The translations under genes were made by a program, and so were the position numbers. From positions 238,438-302,437 of the forward strand of contig NZ_KZ984052.1 in NCBI RefSeq assembly GCF_003569805.1: a stretch of 64,000 nucleotides of DNA, given 5' to 3'. Numbering within the stretch: the stretch's first letter is position 1; each line of letters begins with the position of its first letter. This DNA is from Microbacterium halotolerans (GTDB lineage: Bacteria > Actinomycetota > Actinomycetes > Actinomycetales > Microbacteriaceae). Below, one piece after another: positions 49,401 to 58,116 of the stretch. The notes below the pieces were generated by a model. It did not search any database, had not been told where the DNA came from, and saw only the letters and a program-made list of their open reading frames with translations.

Positions 49401-52400
49401 GCCGACGAACATCCGGTTCTGGATGTCGCGGATCAGTTCCTGGGCACCCGTCGGGTCGCCTGCCTCGGCGAGCACGTACGGAATGTGGTGCGCGACCTGG
49501 TTCGACATGCCGAGCATGCCGAGCCGCACATCGCGCGCCTCTCGGGCCTCGTGGATGCCGGAGTACGCTGCTTCCTCGCGCTCGGTGAGGAACTCGTGCA
49601 GCTCGTCGAGCAGGCCGCTGCGGCCGCCGTACAGCGCAGCCATGCCGTCGACGTCGTGCGGCGCGTGGAACGCGAAGGTCCATGCACTCGCCTCCGTGAC
49701 GTCCTCACCCCACTCCTTCTTGTCGAAGTCCGCGCCGTTCGCCCAGCTGCCGTCGGCATTCCGCGCGGCGAAGACACCGGCATCAGGGTTGTACATCTCG
49801 GAGTAGTGCTCGGCGCGGGAGGAGAAGTACTCCGCCTCCTCGCGCAGCGTGTCGACGCGATCGGTCGGCACGTTCGGATCGTCGGCGAGCGCCGCGGCCA
49901 TCTGCGAGATGCCGAAGTCGTTGATGAAGCCCTCCAAGCCCCACGAGACGCTCTGGTGCGTCGACTTCTGGGTGTACCCGAGGAAGATCGACTGCTCTAG
50001 CCCCTTGCGGCCGACCGCGTTGGAGTCGGGGCGCACCGTGGCGTTCTTCAATGCCGCGTCGTATGCGTCGAGGGCGGTCTCGGTGTCGAGCGCGCCTGCG
50101 AGGTACGCCTCGGCGAAGGCGACGTCGCTCGATGTGCCGGTCATCAGATCGGCGTATCCGGGTGACGACCAGCGTGCGATCCAGCCGCCGTCGCGGTACT
50201 GCTGCGCGAAGCCGTCCACGAGCTCGTCCGTCACATCCGGGTACAGCAGCGCGTACAGCGGCCACGCGGTGCGGTACGTGTCCCAGAACCCGTTGTTCAC
50301 GTAGACCTTGCCGTCGACGATCTCGGCGTTGGTCTCGGTGTCGGTCGCCTCGCCCGTGGTGGGGGAGACCGGGCTGGCGTAGGCCGGTCTCGGCTCCTCG
50401 GCCGTGCCGACGTTCTCGAACTGCGAGTTCGGATACAGGTTCAGCCGGTACAGGCTGGAGTAGAGGCTGACGAGCTGATCGTCGCTGGCTCCCTGAACGT
50501 CGTGGACCACGCCGAGACGCTCGTTCCAGGCATCGCGGACGACGGCGTGCCCGTCGTCGAACGACACCCCCTCCAGCTCGAGGGCGTGGTTGTTGATCGC
50601 CTGCTGCTGCGAGATGAAAGACGAGGCGATGCGCAGCTCGACGGTGGCATCGTCCGAGGTGTCGAACGCGGCGTAGCGCGCGGTGTCGGTGCGGTCGCCT
50701 TCCGGCGCCGCCCCGGATGCGATCGGCTCCGCGTCGAACGTGCCGTAGACGAACATCCGGGTGCGGCCCGGCCATCCGGAGCCGCCGTCGACCCAGCCGG
50801 AGACGGTGTCGCCTTCGATCGTCAGGCCGGAGGACTCGACGACCTCGTCGACCAGAACCGAGCCGCTGTCTCCCACGAATCCGAAGCGGTAGATCGCGCC
50901 GTGATCGGTGGGCGTGACCTCGGTCGTGATGCCGTCGTCGAATTCGACCGCGTACAGGTCGGGACGCGCCGTCTCGTTCTCATGGCCGAAGGCGAGGCGA
51001 CGGTCCTCGAGCGTCGATGTCGGGCTGGAGCCGGCAGCGGGCAGGATGGCGAGCTGGTTGCGGTCGCCCATCCAGATGCTCGGCTGGTGGGAGAAGCCGA
51101 TGCCCTCGAGCGCCGGGCGGTTCTCCGGCGTGTTCGCCCGCTGGTACTGGTAGATCGTGCCGTGGTTGTCGGCGTCGGTCATGGGAGTCAGGAAGTTGAA
51201 GCCGTTTGGCATCGCGGCGGCGGGAATGTTGTTGCCGCGGGAGAAGCCGCCGGATGAGTTGGTTCCACGCCGGGTGTCGACGTAGGAGACCAGTCCGTCG
51301 CTGGTGTCGCGCTCGGCGGCCGGGGCGATTCGGAGATCGTCGAGCCAGCCCTGGATCGTGGTGTCGGCGGAGGGCAGTTCGATGCCGGAGACGCCGTCAC
51401 CGGGATGGTCGTAGGTGAACCGGATCTCGTTCACGGTGCGGCCGGAGAACTCGGTGAGGTCGACGGAGACGCGGTTCCACTGGTCGGGCCAGAGCTTGTT
51501 CGCCGCGCCCTGGTCGGCGGCGTCCATGTCGAAGCCGTAGGCGTCGGTCGCGCCGCTGCCTGACAGCGTCGAGCCGTCGTCGAAGAGGAGGTCGACGGCG
51601 ACGAAGGTCGCGGCATAGCTCTGGTCGCCGTCGAGCACAGGGAAGACGGCGTAGGAGAGCTCGGTGTCGTCCGCGACAGCGACGTCGAGCTCGTCGTAGA
51701 CGACGCTGGTGGAGTGCGCGGGCCCCGCCTCGAGCTGACGGCCGGAGTAGCGCAGCGCCTGTGCGCCGGTGAAGCCCACGCCGGTTCTGGCGGTGGAGGA
51801 GCTGGTAGGTCCTGAGTCGATCTCAAGCGCGAGGTCGGATGGCTGTGCTGCCGCTTCGGGATCTGCGAGCGGTTCGAAGCCCGCCAGCTGCAGGATGCCG
51901 CCGCTCTGCACAGCGGAGACGTCGAGACGGTAGAACGTGTAGGAGTCACTGGGTGCGGCGGGAGTGTAAGTGCGCGTCTCACCTCGTGCGGCGAACGATT
52001 CCTCGCCGGTGCGGGAGTCGATCTCCGTCCAGTTCTCGCCGTCGTTCGAGCCGAGCACGCGGAAGTCGCGGGGATCCCGGTCGGGAGCGTCGTTGCCCGA
52101 GGTCAGTGTGTACGCCCCGAGCGGCTGCGGTTCGCTCAGCTCGAGCTGCGCCCATCCGGCGTCGGAGAAGACCAGCCACTTAGAAGACGGGTTGCCGTCG
52201 GCGAGGTTGTCCGCGGTCTCGTTGGGGGTATTCTCCCCGGAGGCTGTGACCTCGATCACAGAGGGCAGCACGCTGCCCGGCGCGAACTGACCGCCGCTGA
52301 CCCCTGCGGACTCCCCGGTGCCGCGCAGAGCCGGGGCTTCGTCGCCCGTCTCGAACGACGAAGCGAACTCCGGTTCCACGGCGGCCGCTGTGGTCGTCGG

Positions 52401-52499
52401 CAGCAGCACCGCGGCGATGACCGCAGCAGCGGCGAGCATCGCCGGTGCGGTCCGTGCCCGCTGACGGTTCTGAGACTCGACTCGGTTGAAAGGGATCAC
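46476..52499 (-). CDS. Secreted, sortase-anchored GH92 alpha-mannosidase-like protein
   Basis: 2007 residues. Signal peptide (about 1-40). An F5/8C-like lectin domain near 70-215 (ADGNPSSKWLVF). A concanavalin-like region to about 390. GH92 core about 405-1115 with GGFSRGNNIPAAAMPNGF and PGDEDNGEFSSWYVFSALGFYP; GH92 enzymes are calcium-dependent exo-alpha-mannosidases. Then another F5/8C domain (about 1170-1290), PKD-type domains (VNWGDGSPVD), Ig-like domains, and at 1972-1976 LPTTG followed by a hydrophobic helix and RRSR, the sortase anchor. It faces a LacI regulator and a sugar ABC operon, suggesting use of mannosylated glycans at the wall. Catalysis is inferred from motifs. Confidence 0.9.
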   Translation of the reverse strand: MIPFNRVESQNRQRARTAPAMLAAAAVIAAVLLPTTTAAAVEPEFASSFETGDEAPALRGTGESAGVSGGQFAPGSVLPSVIEVTASGENTPNETADNLADGNPSSKWLVFSDAGWAQLELSEPQPLGAYTLTSGNDAPDRDPRDFRVLGSNDGENWTEIDSRTGEESFAARGETRTYTPAAPSDSYTFYRLDVSAVQSGGILQLAGFEPLADPEAAAQPSDLALEIDSGPTSSSTARTGVGFTGAQALRYSGRQLEAGPAHSTSVVYDELDVAVADDTELSYAVFPVLDGDQSYAATFVAVDLLFDDGSTLSGSGATDAYGFDMDAADQGAANKLWPDQWNRVSVDLTEFSGRTVNEIRFTYDHPGDGVSGIELPSADTTIQGWLDDLRIAPAAERDTSDGLVSYVDTRRGTNSSGGFSRGNNIPAAAMPNGFNFLTPMTDADNHGTIYQYQRANTPENRPALEGIGFSHQPSIWMGDRNQLAILPAAGSSPTSTLEDRRLAFGHENETARPDLYAVEFDDGITTEVTPTDHGAIYRFGFVGDSGSVLVDEVVESSGLTIEGDTVSGWVDGGSGWPGRTRMFVYGTFDAEPIASGAAPEGDRTDTARYAAFDTSDDATVELRIASSFISQQQAINNHALELEGVSFDDGHAVVRDAWNERLGVVHDVQGASDDQLVSLYSSLYRLNLYPNSQFENVGTAEEPRPAYASPVSPTTGEATDTETNAEIVDGKVYVNNGFWDTYRTAWPLYALLYPDVTDELVDGFAQQYRDGGWIARWSSPGYADLMTGTSSDVAFAEAYLAGALDTETALDAYDAALKNATVRPDSNAVGRKGLEQSIFLGYTQKSTHQSVSWGLEGFINDFGISQMAAALADDPNVPTDRVDTLREEAEYFSSRAEHYSEMYNPDAGVFAARNADGSWANGADFDKKEWGEDVTEASAWTFAFHAPHDVDGMAALYGGRSGLLDELHEFLTEREEAAYSGIHEAREARDVRLGMLGMSNQVAHHIPYVLAEAGDPTGAQELIRDIQNRMFVGSDIGQGYPGDEDNGEFSSWYVFSALGFYPLENGSGDYTIGTPLFDEATLSIGDRDIRISAPGASAGMTYVDGLSINGRDIDSTTFDGDLLRAGGDVEFAMSEEPSQWGAKDIDEELDAPEPLVDATKPGRGSLTAADGAPTGAITDDSMNSSAEFESGSADLVWRSSSGPVAVDQYTLTAAESASAPQSWTLSGSVDGSTWVELDSRSGEEFRWGAQTRPFSVDDGGAYTQLRLAASSVDGPLALAEIEFFASVSGDSELSVNPADDQSVAMGEEFDAAIATIVGPEEHASGYDVSVDYGDGGETGEVTLTRDGLGGWQVTAPHTFTAPGAYDAAVTVRDSSGAIAAASARIDVHRDDTFVGAMDNVCIGDLGETAANCDGQGYGYFRDKLADDGFIQGETVTIPDTELTYDLPDIPAGEQDNVTGDGQTFRLDLGEDATQLAFVGTATELARSPEAVLRFIDGTEQTVNISFGDWVGASGDPAYDNVVLAVSEGRLAGTSAESTVKNTAIYATAPITLDTDADGAPKVVESLTMPDEPGSLRDGRVHVFAIASDGARSANAPLSVEAGAAGEQVSGEEFSATLAEVTGGLPEKSATVNWGDGSPVDSADVADGAVDASHAYAEAGTYEVVVTVDDGVRSARASLEIEVVAPEPEYSPEITVSPDEIAPGQDVRIDGTGFAPGEQVEVRMGFADPVTTTAGDEGSISAALSVPGSTVVGDYPVIALGEVSQVEASTTLSVRAGQVEPERTSIELSSGGADPVAGETVRLTATVAPSEAKGIVKITSDDSSMTATTGPDGATSFDVTMQTAGTHEYVAHFVPDDPNAYEESTSAPLRIEVSDTPILDAELIASADSVVQGGALRLTGRGFAAGETVSITLHSEPLRIAQAVADGSGGFSASVTIPAHAPVGDHRLAAAGKTSGLDADVPLEVTAALPDDLPTTGGTIPVWLIATLGALLIAGFGLVVISRVRRSR

Positions 52500-52529
52500 C
52501 GTTGCTCCTCAATCGCTTCTTCGCGTTTC

Positions 52530-52543
52530 TGACATCGCTGTCA
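52530..52543. promoter_or_regulatory. LacI-type operator candidate in GH92/lacI divergent region
   Basis: TGACAT-CG-CTGTCA, 5 of 6 arm positions symmetric around a central CG, which suits LacI-family binding. It lies 31 bp upstream of the GH92 start and about 105 bp before the regulator gene. A further CTGTC half lies downstream. Not proven. Confidence 0.5.
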
Positions 52544-52647
52544 TACACTGTCTGGGAAGCTACCACAGACACCCGCCCCGGCGGGAGGCCTGTTTCCGGA
52601 TCCGGAGTGCGAGAGCGCGCCGGACGGCCCGAACACGAGGGAGTGCT

Positions 52648-53667
52648 ATGGACACGTCGGCGGCTGCGCCTGCACGGGCGACGCTCGCACAGGTGGCCGA
52701 ACGCGCCGGCGTAAGCCTGAAGACCGCCTCACGGGCACTGAGCGGCGAGACATACGTCGCGGAGGCCACCCGCGCGCGTGTCGTCTCGGCGGCCGTCGAG
52801 CTCGGGTATCAGCGCAACGCGGCGGCGAGTCTGCTGGCGAGCGGACGGCTCGCGGATTCCATCGGCCTGGTCACGGGCGACTTCACGAACCCGTTCTACT
52901 CGGCGATCGCGCAGGCGTTCGAGGACGAGATCCGGCCGCACGGCATCCATCTCTCCGTCGCCAACTCCGGGGAGTCCGTCGAGCGCGAACAGCTGCTCGC
53001 GGCGGACCTCGCGGACAGGCAGAGCAAGGCGCTCGTGCTGGTGTCGGCGATGCCGGAGCACTCCGGCTACGCGCCGCTCGTGGGGCGCGGCATTCCCGTC
53101 GTGTTCGTCGACCGCCCACCGGTGGGCATCGAGGCGGACTCGGTGATCTTCGACAACCGCACGGGAGGGCGCCTGGCCGCGGAGCACCTGCGCGAGCAGG
53201 GTCACACCCGGATCGCCTTCGTCGGCGACTACAGCTGGCTGCCGACGTTCCGCGGTCGCCTCGACGGCATGGGCGACGTCCTCGACGGTGATGCGAGCAC
53301 CTGGCGCGGACTGCTGCGCACGGACGCGCACGACGTCGATTCCGCGAGGGCGCGCACTGCAGAGCTGCTGGCGCTGGACGAACCGCCGACGGCGCTCGTC
53401 GCGGGCAACAACCGCATCCTGCTGGGAATGACGGAGCAGCTCGCCATGATCGATCACGGCTCGCGCCCAGCCGTGGTCGCCTTCGACGACGTCGAGTGGG
53501 CCCGTGTGCTGGGGACCACCGTGGTCACGGGTGACGTCGAAGAACTCGGCAGGCGCGCCGCGCGCCTGGCCACCGGGCGGCTCGCCGACAGGGCGCGCCC
53601 GGCAGAGAACGTCGAACTGCCCATGCGACTCATCGCACGGGCATCGTCGAACAGGGGGCCCAGATGA
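52648..53667 (+). CDS. LacI family transcriptional regulator
   Basis: 339 residues. DNA-binding head ATLAQVAERAGVSLKTASRALSG with hinge AASLLASGRLADSIGLV, then a periplasmic-binding-like domain (FTNPFYSAIAQAFED ... IPVVFVDRPPVG) which senses a sugar ligand. ATG 52648 follows GAGGGAG; the frame opens earlier without support. Divergent from the GH92 gene and upstream of the ABC operon on its own strand, so it probably controls both in response to mannose or a mannooligosaccharide (inference). Confidence 0.92.
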   Translation: MDTSAAAPARATLAQVAERAGVSLKTASRALSGETYVAEATRARVVSAAVELGYQRNAAASLLASGRLADSIGLVTGDFTNPFYSAIAQAFEDEIRPHGIHLSVANSGESVEREQLLAADLADRQSKALVLVSAMPEHSGYAPLVGRGIPVVFVDRPPVGIEADSVIFDNRTGGRLAAEHLREQGHTRIAFVGDYSWLPTFRGRLDGMGDVLDGDASTWRGLLRTDAHDVDSARARTAELLALDEPPTALVAGNNRILLGMTEQLAMIDHGSRPAVVAFDDVEWARVLGTTVVTGDVEELGRRAARLATGRLADRARPAENVELPMRLIARASSNRGPR

Positions 53668-53847
53668 CCCCCGCACCCGCACTGAATCTCGGATGGGTCA
53701 CGATCCCGCTCGCGCGAACGACGCGCGGTGCCCTTCGACCCCATCCGGGTGTTCAATGTGGGGGCGCTCGCACCACGAGTGCGGGCGTGCTCTCACGAAG
53801 AGCGTCCCAATCACACGACTCCAGTCAATGAAGGTGGAGACAATCCC

Positions 53848-55125
53848 ATGAAGAGTAATCGCATTCTGATGGTCGCCGCGGGCGCCTCCGCCCTGGCGCT
53901 CGGCCTCGCCGGCTGCGGCGGAACCGACGGCGGCGACGGCGGAGAAAGCGGCGGCAACGCCGAGGTGGAGGTCTTCACCTGGTGGGCCGCGGGCAGTGAG
54001 AAGGCCGGCCTCGACGCGCTCGTCGGGGTCTTCGACGACCAGCACCCCGACACGAAGTTCGTCAACGGCGCCGTCGCAGGCGGCGCCGGATCGACGGCGA
54101 AGGACCTGCTCCAGTCGCGGCTGCAGCAGGGAGACCCGCCTGACACGTTCCAGGCGCACGCCGGTGCTGAGCTCCAGGACTATATCGATGCGGCGCAGGT
54201 GGAGGACGTCTCCGACCTGTATGAGGAGTTCGGCCTGAACGAGGCGTTCCCCGCGGATCTCATCGACCGACTCACCGTCGACGGGGCGATCTACTCCGTT
54301 CCGGCGAACATCCACCGCGCCAACATGGTGTGGGGCAACCCGTCCGTGATCTCCGATGCAGGTCTCGACCCGGAAGCGGAGTACGCGTCACTCGATGAGT
54401 GGATCGACGCACTCGAGGAGATCGACGCGTCAGGGGTGACCGCGCTGTCGGTGGCTCAGCCGTGGACGCAGGTGAACCTGCTCGAGACGGTGCTGCTCGC
54501 CGGCCTCGGCGCCGACAGCTACGAGGGCCTCTGGTCGGGCGAGACCGATTGGACCGGGGCGGAGGTGACGGCGGCACTCGAGGACTTCGAGACGCTGATG
54601 AGCCTCACGAACGACGACCGCGACGGCCTCGACTGGCCGGATGCGACTCAGCAGGTGATCGACGGCGATGCCGCGTTCAACGTGATGGGCGATTGGGCGG
54701 AGGCGGCCTTCCAGGAGGCGGGCGCCGAAGCTCCTGCCGACTACGTCTACTTCCCGGTGCCCGGCACGGACGGAGTGTTCGACTTCCTCGCCGACAGCTT
54801 CACGCTGCCGGTCGGTGCACCGCACCCGGAGGGTGCGAAGGCGTGGCTCGATTCGGTGTCGTCGGCTGAGGGCCAGGAGGCGTTCAACATGGCGAAGGGC
54901 TCGATCCCCGCGCGCACCGATGCCGACACGAGCGAGTTCGGCGCGTACCAGCAGACCGCGGTCGAGTCGTTCCAGAGCGACACCATCGTCTCGTCGCTGG
55001 CGCACGGCGCGGCCGTGCCGGTCTCGGTGCTGAACCAGATCACCGACGCGACCAGCAAGTTCACGACCGGCGCGAGCGATCTCGCGACGTACCAGGAGGA
55101 GCTCGCCGCCGCGGCGGGCGAGTGA
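53848..55125 (+). CDS. ABC sugar transporter, substrate-binding lipoprotein
   Basis: 425 residues. Lipobox LGLAGCGG (Cys near residue 25) after a short signal peptide, then a Gly/Asp-rich linker and the family-1 extracellular binding fold: VFTWWAAGSEKAGLDALV, YSVPANIHRANMVWGN, and AAFNVMGDWAEA. Similar to glucose/mannose-type binding proteins of actinobacteria. GGTGGAG precedes ATG 53848. First gene of the transport operon; the 180 bp between it and lacI carry no gene. Confidence 0.92.
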   Translation: MKSNRILMVAAGASALALGLAGCGGTDGGDGGESGGNAEVEVFTWWAAGSEKAGLDALVGVFDDQHPDTKFVNGAVAGGAGSTAKDLLQSRLQQGDPPDTFQAHAGAELQDYIDAAQVEDVSDLYEEFGLNEAFPADLIDRLTVDGAIYSVPANIHRANMVWGNPSVISDAGLDPEAEYASLDEWIDALEEIDASGVTALSVAQPWTQVNLLETVLLAGLGADSYEGLWSGETDWTGAEVTAALEDFETLMSLTNDDRDGLDWPDATQQVIDGDAAFNVMGDWAEAAFQEAGAEAPADYVYFPVPGTDGVFDFLADSFTLPVGAPHPEGAKAWLDSVSSAEGQEAFNMAKGSIPARTDADTSEFGAYQQTAVESFQSDTIVSSLAHGAAVPVSVLNQITDATSKFTTGASDLATYQEELAAAAGE

Positions 55126-55198
55126 GCGACATCCCGATACCGGTGCCGGGGCGGTCCGCGAGGCCGTCCCGGCACCGTGGGGAGAGGAGACGTTCCCG

Positions 55199-56101
55199 AT
55201 GAGGGGAATCCGCAAGATCGGGCCGCCGCTGCTGCTGCTCGCGCCGTCGCTCATCCTCGTGGCGATCTTCGTCTACGGGCTGATCGCGGCGAACTTCGCC
55301 ACGTCGATCACCGACAACCACTCGGCGGCGCAGGCGACGGGTCAGCAGCCGTCCGTGGTGGTCTGGTTCGACAACTACGTGACGCTGCTGAAGACCGACG
55401 ACTTCCAGCACTCGCTGTGGAATCTCGTGCTGTTCACCGTCGTGTTCCTCATGGGTGCGATGGTGATGGGCTTCCTCTGGGCGTGGATCCTGGAGCGGCC
55501 GCAGAAGGGTGAGGGCGTCTTCCGGTCGGTCTACCTGTTCCCGATGGCGGTGTCGTTCGTCGCGAGCGGCGTCGTCTGGCGCTGGCTGCTGAACAGCAAC
55601 CAGGGTGAGGACGCGTCGGGCCTGAACCGGCTGTTCCAGATGATCGGGCTGGACGCGCTGCAGAACCCGTGGTGGAACAACATCACCTTCGGCATCGCGG
55701 CGATCGCGCTGCCGGCGATCTGGCAGCTTTCCGGATATGTGATGGCGCTGTTCCTCGCGGGCTTCCGAGGCATTCCGGATGAGCTGCGCGAGGCGGCGAG
55801 AATGGACGGCGCCAGCGAGTGGCAGCTGTACCGGTACGTGCTCTTCCCGCAGCTGGCGCCCATCGCGCTGTCCGCACTGGTGATCATCGGGCACATGTCG
55901 CTGAAGTCGTTCGACCTGATCATGTCGATCTCGAGCCACTCTAACTACCAGACCAAGGTCCCGGCGATCGACATGTTCGTGTTCAAGAACAGCTTCGACT
56001 ACGCCAACTCGGCGGCGGTCGGCACGATCCTGCTGGTCATCGTCGCCGTCGTGATCATCCCGTACCTGTGGTGGACCAACCGCAAGGAGGACGCCAGATG
56101 A
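55199..56101 (+). CDS. ABC sugar transporter permease (MalF type)
   Basis: 300 residues, six helices. The EAA loop is seen in GIPDELREAARMDGASEWQLYRYVLFPQLAP, the contact point for the ATPase. GGGGAGAGGAG lies before ATG 55199. It ends in a 4-bp ATGA overlap with the second permease. Works with the binding lipoprotein upstream. Confidence 0.92.
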   Translation: MRGIRKIGPPLLLLAPSLILVAIFVYGLIAANFATSITDNHSAAQATGQQPSVVVWFDNYVTLLKTDDFQHSLWNLVLFTVVFLMGAMVMGFLWAWILERPQKGEGVFRSVYLFPMAVSFVASGVVWRWLLNSNQGEDASGLNRLFQMIGLDALQNPWWNNITFGIAAIALPAIWQLSGYVMALFLAGFRGIPDELREAARMDGASEWQLYRYVLFPQLAPIALSALVIIGHMSLKSFDLIMSISSHSNYQTKVPAIDMFVFKNSFDYANSAAVGTILLVIVAVVIIPYLWWTNRKEDAR

Positions 56102-56985
56102 GCGCAACAGCCATCGTGACGACGAACGCGCTCGCGCCGCCGAGCTCGGCGGGCAGGGCGAAGACGGGTCGCATCGCCTGGCGCACCGTCAGATATGTGC
56201 TGGCGATCGTCTTCGTGATCGTCGTTCTCACACCCGTGTACGTGCTGCTGATCACCAGTTTCAAGGCGCCGGGCGATGCTTCGCCCGTTCGCGCCTGGGC
56301 GCTGCCGCAGGAATGGACGCTGGCGAACTGGCAGGCCGCATGGACTGCGCTGTGGCCCTCTATCCTGCGCTCGTTCCAGATCGTGATTCCGGCGGCGATC
56401 ATCTCATCCGTGCTCGGGTCGCTGAACGGTTTCGTGCTCTCTCGCTGGGCGTTCCGCGGGGCGAACATCGTGTTCGCCTGCATCCTGTTCGGCATGTTCA
56501 TCCCGTATCAGGCCGTGATGATCCCGCTGTCGCAGCTGATGACCACGATGCACGTGCCGAGCGGCGTGCCCGCGCTGATCCTGCTGCACGTCGTGTTCGG
56601 CATCCCCATCACGACGCTGATCATGCGCAACTACTACGTGACCGTTCCGCACGAGCTCGTCGAGGCGTCGCGCGTCGACGGTGCGGGCATGCTGCGCACG
56701 TACTGGTCGGTGATCCTGCCGATCTCGATCCCCAGCTTCGTGGTCGTGCTGATCTGGCAGTTCACGAACGCGTGGAACGACTTCCTGTTCGCGGTGTTCT
56801 TCGCCTCCAGCCAGAACGGGCCGGTGACGCTCGCGCTGAACAACCTCGCGAACGGAGCGGTGCTGCAGGACTACGGTGTGTCCATGGCGGGCGCGCTGCT
56901 GGCGTCGCTGCCGCCGCTCGTCGTCTACATCATCCTCGGCAAGTACTTCATCGGCGGGCTGATGTCCGGCTCGGTCAAGGGCTGA
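56098..56985 (+). CDS. ABC sugar transporter permease (MalG type)
   Basis: 295 residues, six helices; EAA loop VPHELVEASRVDGAGMLRTYWSVILPIS and FTNAWNDFLFAVFF in the C-terminal part are standard for MalG. Start ATG 56098 (MSATAIVTT) with AAGGAGG upstream, preferred over an internal-frame start at 56068. No ATPase gene follows; in actinobacteria such systems often borrow a shared MsiK/UgpC-type ATPase encoded elsewhere. A perfect terminator follows. Confidence 0.92.
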   Translation: MSATAIVTTNALAPPSSAGRAKTGRIAWRTVRYVLAIVFVIVVLTPVYVLLITSFKAPGDASPVRAWALPQEWTLANWQAAWTALWPSILRSFQIVIPAAIISSVLGSLNGFVLSRWAFRGANIVFACILFGMFIPYQAVMIPLSQLMTTMHVPSGVPALILLHVVFGIPITTLIMRNYYVTVPHELVEASRVDGAGMLRTYWSVILPISIPSFVVVLIWQFTNAWNDFLFAVFFASSQNGPVTLALNNLANGAVLQDYGVSMAGALLASLPPLVVYIILGKYFIGGLMSGSVKG

Positions 56986-57005
56986 GCGCGAGCTCGCGGT
57001 GAATA

Positions 57006-57046
57006 TGCGAATGGGGCGCCCGATCCGAGCGGGCGCCCCATTCGCA
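57006..57046. terminator. Terminator after the sugar ABC operon
   Basis: TGCGAATGGGGCGCCCG, 7-nt loop, exact complement CGGGCGCCCCATTCGCA: a 17-bp perfect stem between two convergent genes. Confidence 0.88.
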
Positions 57047-57050
57047 CGCG

Positions 57051-58094
57051 TCAGATCGTCGCGGTGTCGATCACGAAGCGGTACCGCACGTCGCTGGACA
57101 GCACGCGGTCGTACGCCTCGTTGATCGCCTCGGCCGAGATCAGCTCGGTCTCGGGTGCGATCGCGTGCTCGGCGCAGAAGTCGAGCATCTCCTGGGTCTC
57201 CTTGATGGAGCCGATGTTGGAACCGGCGAACGACTTTCCGCCGCCGATCAGCGAGAACACCTGCACGGGGAGCGGCTCGGGCGGTGCGCCGACGTTGACG
57301 AGCGTGCCCTGGGGCTTGAGGGTCGCGAGGTAGGCGTTCATGTCGAGCGGAGCGCTGACAGTGTTGATGATGAGGTCGAAGGAGCGCTTCAGCTCGCGCA
57401 GAGCGCCCTCGTCGCCTGTGGCGATGTGGGCCGTGGCGCCGAAGGCGAGAGCGTCGTCGCGCTTGGAGAGCGTGCGCGAGAGCACGGTGACATCCGCTCC
57501 CATCGCGACGGCGATCTTCACGGCCATGTGGCCGAGACCGCCCATGCCGACCACGGCGACCTTCTTGCCGGGGCCTGCGCCCCACCGCGCCAGAGGTGAG
57601 TAGGTCGTGATCCCTGCGCACAGCAGCGGAGCGGCCTGCTCGTACGGGATCGACTCCGGCATGCGCAGCACGAACTTCTCGTCGACGACCACGTGGGTCG
57701 AGTAGCCGCCCTGCGTGATCGTGCCGTCGACGTCGGTCGCCGTGTAGGTGTCGATCGCGCCCTTCTCGCAGAAGTGCTCGTCGCCGTCGAGGCAGTACGA
57801 GCACTCACCGCAGGAGTTCACCATGCATCCGACGCCGACCCGATCGCCGATGGCGTGCGTCGTGACCTCGGAGCCCACCTCGGTGACCTCGCCGACGATC
57901 TCGTGACCGACGACCTGCGGGTAGGCGATCGGGCCCCATTCGCCCCGGATGGTATGGATGTCGCTGTGGCAGACGCCCGCGTACCGGATGGCGATCATCA
58001 CGTCGTGCGGGCCGACGTCGCGCCGCTCGATCTCGAGCGGTACGAGGTTATCGGTGGCGCTGTGAGCACCGTATGCCTTGACGATGGTTGGCAT
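57051..58094 (-). CDS. Zinc-dependent alcohol dehydrogenase (YahK/CAD-like, NAD(P))
   Basis: 347 residues, medium-chain ADH. Catalytic zinc: Cys in AGVCHSDIHTIRGEWG, HE in VVGHEIVGEV and Cys in CAGITTYSPL; structural zinc from CGECSYCLDGDEHFC (four Cys). Cofactor loop VVGMGGLGHMAVKIA. The closest group is the YahK-like cinnamyl/aldehyde reductase type, usually NADPH-dependent. AAGGAGG sits well before ATG 58094. Substrate unknown; not obviously linked to neighbours. Confidence 0.92.
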   Translation of the reverse strand: MPTIVKAYGAHSATDNLVPLEIERRDVGPHDVMIAIRYAGVCHSDIHTIRGEWGPIAYPQVVGHEIVGEVTEVGSEVTTHAIGDRVGVGCMVNSCGECSYCLDGDEHFCEKGAIDTYTATDVDGTITQGGYSTHVVVDEKFVLRMPESIPYEQAAPLLCAGITTYSPLARWGAGPGKKVAVVGMGGLGHMAVKIAVAMGADVTVLSRTLSKRDDALAFGATAHIATGDEGALRELKRSFDLIINTVSAPLDMNAYLATLKPQGTLVNVGAPPEPLPVQVFSLIGGGKSFAGSNIGSIKETQEMLDFCAEHAIAPETELISAEAINEAYDRVLSSDVRYRFVIDTATI

Positions 58095-58116
58095 GGTTCC
58101 TCCTTGATGAGGGGCG

